A DNA stretch of 24,217 nucleotides from Lentisphaeria bacterium UBA1791 (lineage in GTDB: Bacteria; Verrucomicrobiota; Lentisphaeria; Victivallales; Victivallaceae), in the NCBI GenBank assembly GCA_002314455.1, contig DCFZ01000035.1, positions 33,787 through 58,003 of the forward strand, written 5' to 3'. Each line of letters begins with the position of its first letter. Position 1 is the stretch's first letter. This document shows, one piece after another, positions 21,538 through 24,217 of the stretch. The position numbers and the translations under genes are program-made. The notes beneath the pieces are model-generated. The model saw only the letters and a list, made by a program, of their open reading frames with translations, was not told where the DNA came from and made no database searches.

Positions 21538-23955
21538 ATGTATCAGGTTCAGAAACGCAACGGCAAAAACATCGATTTCGATCTGCAAAAGATTTCCGAT
21601 GCGATCAAAATGGCGTTTGAGGCGCAGGAAAAGCAGTACAATCAGTCGATCATCGACTTCCTCGCCCTCAAAGTGACCGCTGATTTCGAACCCAAAATCA
21701 AAGAGGGGCTGATCAGCGTCGAAGACATTCAGGACAGCGTCGAATCCGTGCTCGTTCAGGCGGGTTACGGCGACGTCGCCAAGGCGTACATCCTCTACCG
21801 CCGTCAGCACGAAAAACTGCGCAACGCCAAGTCGACCATCCTCGACTTCAAAAAGGCGGTCGACGACTACGTCAAGATCAACGACTGGCGCGTCAAGGAA
21901 AATTCGACCGTCACCTATTCGGTCGGCGGCTTGATTCTTTCCAACTCCGGCGCGATCACCGCGAACTACTGGTTGAGCGAAGTCTACGACGACGAGATCG
22001 CCAACGCCCACCGCAACGCCGACATCCACTTGCACGACCTCTCGATGCTCACCGGCTACTGCGCCGGCTGGTCGCTCAAGCAATTGATCAAGGAAGGCCT
22101 CGGCGGCGTCCCCGGCAAGATCACTTCGGCGCCGGCTTCGCATCTGGCGACGCTCTGCAACCAGATGGTCAATTTCCTCGGCATCATGCAGAACGAGTGG
22201 GCGGGCGCGCAGGCGTTTTCCTCGTTTGACACTTATCTTGCACCTTTCGTCAAGGTGGATCACCTCACTTACGATCAGGTCAAAAAGTGCATCGAATCGT
22301 TCATTTTCGGCGTCAACACTCCGTCGCGCTGGGGCACGCAGGCGCCCTTTTCCAACATCACGCTCGACTGGACTGTGCCCCGCGACCTCGCGGAACTCAA
22401 CTGCATCGTCGGCGGCAAGGAAGTCGATTTCAAGTACAAGGACTGCAAAGCCGAAATGGATATGGTCAACCGCGCATTCATCGAAACGATGATTGAGGGC
22501 GACGCGCAGGGGCGCGGCTTCCAGTACCCGATCCCGACCTATTCCATCACCCGCGACTTCGACTGGTCGGATACCGAAAACAACAAATTGCTCTTTGAGA
22601 TGACCTCGAAGTACGGCACCCCCTACTTCTCGAACTACGTCAACAGCGACATGGAACCGAGCGACATCCGCAGTATGTGCTGCCGGCTCCGCCTCGACTT
22701 GCGCGAATTGCGCAAGAAGTCCGGCGGCTTCTTCGGCAGCGGCGAAAGCACCGGTTCCATCGGCGTCGTCACGATCAACATTCCGCGCATCGCCTACCTC
22801 GCGCAGGATGCCGACGACTTCTACGCGCGGCTCGACCACATGATGGATATTTCCGCGCGGTCGCTCAAGGTCAAGCGCGAAGTCATCAGCAAATTGCTCG
22901 ACGAGGGACTTTATCCCTACACCCGCCGCTATCTCGGCAAGTTCGACAACCACTTCTCGACCATCGGTCTCGTCGGCATGAACGAAGCCGCGCTCAACGC
23001 CAAGTGGATCCGCAAGGATCTCACCCACGTCGAAGCGCAGAAATTCGCCCAGGACGTCCTGAACCATATGCGGGAACGCCTCTCGGACTATCAGGAAATG
23101 TACGGCGACTTGTACAACCTCGAAGCCACCCCCGCGGAATCGACTTCCTACCGCCTTGCCAAACACGACAAGAAACGCTTCGGCGACATCATCACCGCCG
23201 CCGGCGATTGCGGCACCCCCTATTACACCAACAGCTCGCATTTGCCCGTCGGCTACACCGAAGACATCTTCGCCGCGCTCGACATTCAGGACAATTTGCA
23301 GACGCTCTACACCTCCGGCACGGTCTTCCACGCTTTCCTCGGCGAGAAAATGCCCGACTGGCGTGCCGCCGCCGCCCTCGTGCGCAAGATCGCCGAGAAC
23401 TACCGGCTGCCTTACTACACGCTCAGCCCGACCTATTCGATCTGCCACAACCACGGCTACATTGCCGGCGAGGCGTTCAAGTGCCCCGATTGCGGCGACA
23501 GAACCGAGGTCTACAGCCGCATCACCGGCTACTACCGCCCCGTCCAGAACTGGAACGACGGCAAGGCGCAGGAATACAAGGATCGCAAAGTCTACAACGC
23601 CGGTCTTTCGATGAAGCGCTACTTCGTCGACGGCGACGGCCAGGAAGTTGCTCCGGCGGAAAGCACGGCCTGCAATTGCGGTTGTCACGATCATCATGAA
23701 GTGAAAGAGGCGAAATTGACCCTCTTTACCACCAGCACCTGTCCCAACTGCCGCATTGCCAAGAGCTTCCTCGACAAGGCGAACATCCCCTACGACGTCG
23801 TCGTTTCCGATCAGGAACCCGATCGCGCCCGCGCGCTCGACATCCGTCAGGCACCGACGCTCGTCGTCGAAAGCGCCGATGGCGTGGAAAAGATTGTCAA
23901 CCTTTCCAACATCAGACACTTCGTCGATGAACAGGCGAAGGCATTAGTCGGGTGA
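21538..23955 (+). CDS. nrdD: class III (anaerobic) ribonucleotide reductase with C-terminal glutaredoxin-like domain
   Basis: NrdD makes deoxyribonucleotides anaerobically using a glycyl radical. The 805 residues comprise an ATP-cone allosteric domain (about 1-92), the ten-stranded barrel core with SMCCRLRLD (379-387; C381 and C382, one being the thiyl cysteine), a zinc finger C636-x2-H639/C649-x2-C652, and the glycyl radical loop RITGYY with G664. After about 700 the usual protein would end. Here a linker with C712, C714 and C716 followed by HDHH leads to a glutaredoxin/thioredoxin-like domain (about 726-805) with redox motif CPNC (735-738) and APTLVV. This suggests reduction by a fused redox domain instead of formate, as in NrdD2-type enzymes that use thioredoxin or glutaredoxin; the reductant is inferred. 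AGGAGAG precedes the ATG. Confidence 0.95.
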   Translation: MYQVQKRNGKNIDFDLQKISDAIKMAFEAQEKQYNQSIIDFLALKVTADFEPKIKEGLISVEDIQDSVESVLVQAGYGDVAKAYILYRRQHEKLRNAKSTILDFKKAVDDYVKINDWRVKENSTVTYSVGGLILSNSGAITANYWLSEVYDDEIANAHRNADIHLHDLSMLTGYCAGWSLKQLIKEGLGGVPGKITSAPASHLATLCNQMVNFLGIMQNEWAGAQAFSSFDTYLAPFVKVDHLTYDQVKKCIESFIFGVNTPSRWGTQAPFSNITLDWTVPRDLAELNCIVGGKEVDFKYKDCKAEMDMVNRAFIETMIEGDAQGRGFQYPIPTYSITRDFDWSDTENNKLLFEMTSKYGTPYFSNYVNSDMEPSDIRSMCCRLRLDLRELRKKSGGFFGSGESTGSIGVVTINIPRIAYLAQDADDFYARLDHMMDISARSLKVKREVISKLLDEGLYPYTRRYLGKFDNHFSTIGLVGMNEAALNAKWIRKDLTHVEAQKFAQDVLNHMRERLSDYQEMYGDLYNLEATPAESTSYRLAKHDKKRFGDIITAAGDCGTPYYTNSSHLPVGYTEDIFAALDIQDNLQTLYTSGTVFHAFLGEKMPDWRAAAALVRKIAENYRLPYYTLSPTYSICHNHGYIAGEAFKCPDCGDRTEVYSRITGYYRPVQNWNDGKAQEYKDRKVYNAGLSMKRYFVDGDGQEVAPAESTACNCGCHDHHEVKEAKLTLFTTSTCPNCRIAKSFLDKANIPYDVVVSDQEPDRARALDIRQAPTLVVESADGVEKIVNLSNIRHFVDEQAKALVG

Positions 23956-23966
23956 TTCCCCAGAAA

Positions 23967-24068
23967 GTCGGTTACGCGCCCGGATTGCGGGCGCGTCCCG
24001 CCCGCTGCGCGGCTCGGCTTCGACCGACTTTCCGGGGACCCCGCGCTCTCGCGCGTCCGTTCCTCGCT
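23967..24068. repeat. structured direct repeat, copy 1
   Basis: 102 bp identical to the sequence 149 bp further right. The element contains an outer inverted repeat AAAGTCGGT (23964-23972) / ACCGACTTT (24023-24031) enclosing two hairpins: ACGCGCCCG-gattg-CGGGCGCGT (23974-23996, perfect 9 bp) and CCGC-tgc-GCGG (24002-24012). CGGGG-a-CCCCG (24033-24043) and CGCG-ctct-CGCG (24042-24053) follow. The first strand of the outer stem starts 9 bp after the nrdD stop. No T-run, so not a typical intrinsic terminator. No convincing reading frame. Confidence 0.85.
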
Positions 24069-24115
24069 GCGCTCCGGTACTCGCGGCTGCGCGAAAGGTA
24101 GTTGTTGGATTTGAT

Positions 24116-24217
24116 GTCGGTTACGCGCCCGGATTGCGGGCGCGTCCCGCCCGCTGCGCGGCTCGGCTTCGACCGACTTTCCGGGGACCCCGCGCTCTCG
24201 CGCGTCCGTTCCTCGCT
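24116..24217. repeat. structured direct repeat, copy 2 (cut by the window edge)
   Basis: All 102 visible bases match copy 1. Identity starts exactly at GTCGGT; the three A bases that lengthen the outer stem in copy 1 are GAT here. The 47 bp between the copies (24069-24115) is not repeated inside the window, so the full unit may be 149 bp and continue as a tandem array beyond the edge. Confidence 0.85.

Noticed and set aside
20719..23919. 1066-codon open frame on the minus strand opposite nrdG and nrdD
   Set aside because: Antisense shadow. It lies opposite two firmly identified genes, its translation is low-complexity in Val, Asp, Gly, Arg and Phe with no recognisable domain, and codon bias in GC-rich genes commonly opens this antisense frame.
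23956..24217. CRISPR array
   Set aside because: The repeated unit is at least 102 bp with internal hairpins and only one 47 bp interval is visible; no cas genes. Not a CRISPR repeat-spacer pattern.
23956..24217. Integron attC sites
   Set aside because: The palindromic repeats and the GTCGGTTA start made me consider attC, but the paired core RYYYAAC...GTTRRRY ends are not present, there is no integrase, and no cassette frames lie between the copies.
23956..24217. Intrinsic terminator of nrdD
   Set aside because: Stable stems are present but no T-run follows any of them, so a standard rho-independent terminator is not supported.

Overview
This 24.2 kb window is dense, GC-rich (except in its spacers) bacterial chromosome with 20 protein-coding genes, almost no spare DNA, and no tRNA, rRNA, CRISPR, transposase or phage gene that I can see. 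The content (class III anaerobic ribonucleotide reductase, an ETF with electron-bifurcation-type motifs, LspA and RodZ-like envelope genes) suggests an anaerobic Gram-negative organism. The DksA-like/lspA adjacency, which I recall from Chlamydia, together with a histone-H1-like lysine tail, makes a PVC-group bacterium (for example Lentisphaerota) my best guess. That placement is inference only.

Left half (86-12328, all minus strand). Reading in the direction of transcription: ftsK and a RodZ-like membrane HTH protein run from a promoter near 12376-12404. Then accB, accC, an SGNH-fold hydrolase and maf form a promoter-to-terminator unit (promoter 8753-8781, terminator 5094-5124). Then comes an EF-G-like GTPase with its own promoter (5002-5030) and terminator (2895-2933). 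Last are a NIF3-family protein and uvrB, with 2 bp between them.

Right half (12584-23955, all plus strand). A Bax-inhibitor-1 family membrane protein overlaps a stand-alone coaB by one base. Next is a seven-gene run, etfB, etfA, acyl-CoA dehydrogenase, rpoZ, DksA-like, lspA and nnrE/nnrD fusion, with gaps of 12 bp or less. It is preceded by a promoter and an attenuator-like leader. Then come nrdG and nrdD, behind a promoter carrying two NrdR-box-like sequences spaced 32 bp apart.

The two halves diverge from a 255 bp AT-rich region at about 12329-12583 holding back-to-back promoters. The window ends in two copies of a GC-rich structured direct repeat (102 bp visible, 149 bp period) running off the right edge.

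The features most worth following up are: the NrdD with a C-terminal glutaredoxin-like domain and Cys-rich linker; the NrdR-box pair; the DksA-like protein with a repeated lysine-rich tail coupled to rpoZ; the EF-G-like factor with a degenerate switch I; the RodZ-like protein whose HTH is not N-terminal; and the terminal structured repeats. I did not find an obviously new defence or mobile system.
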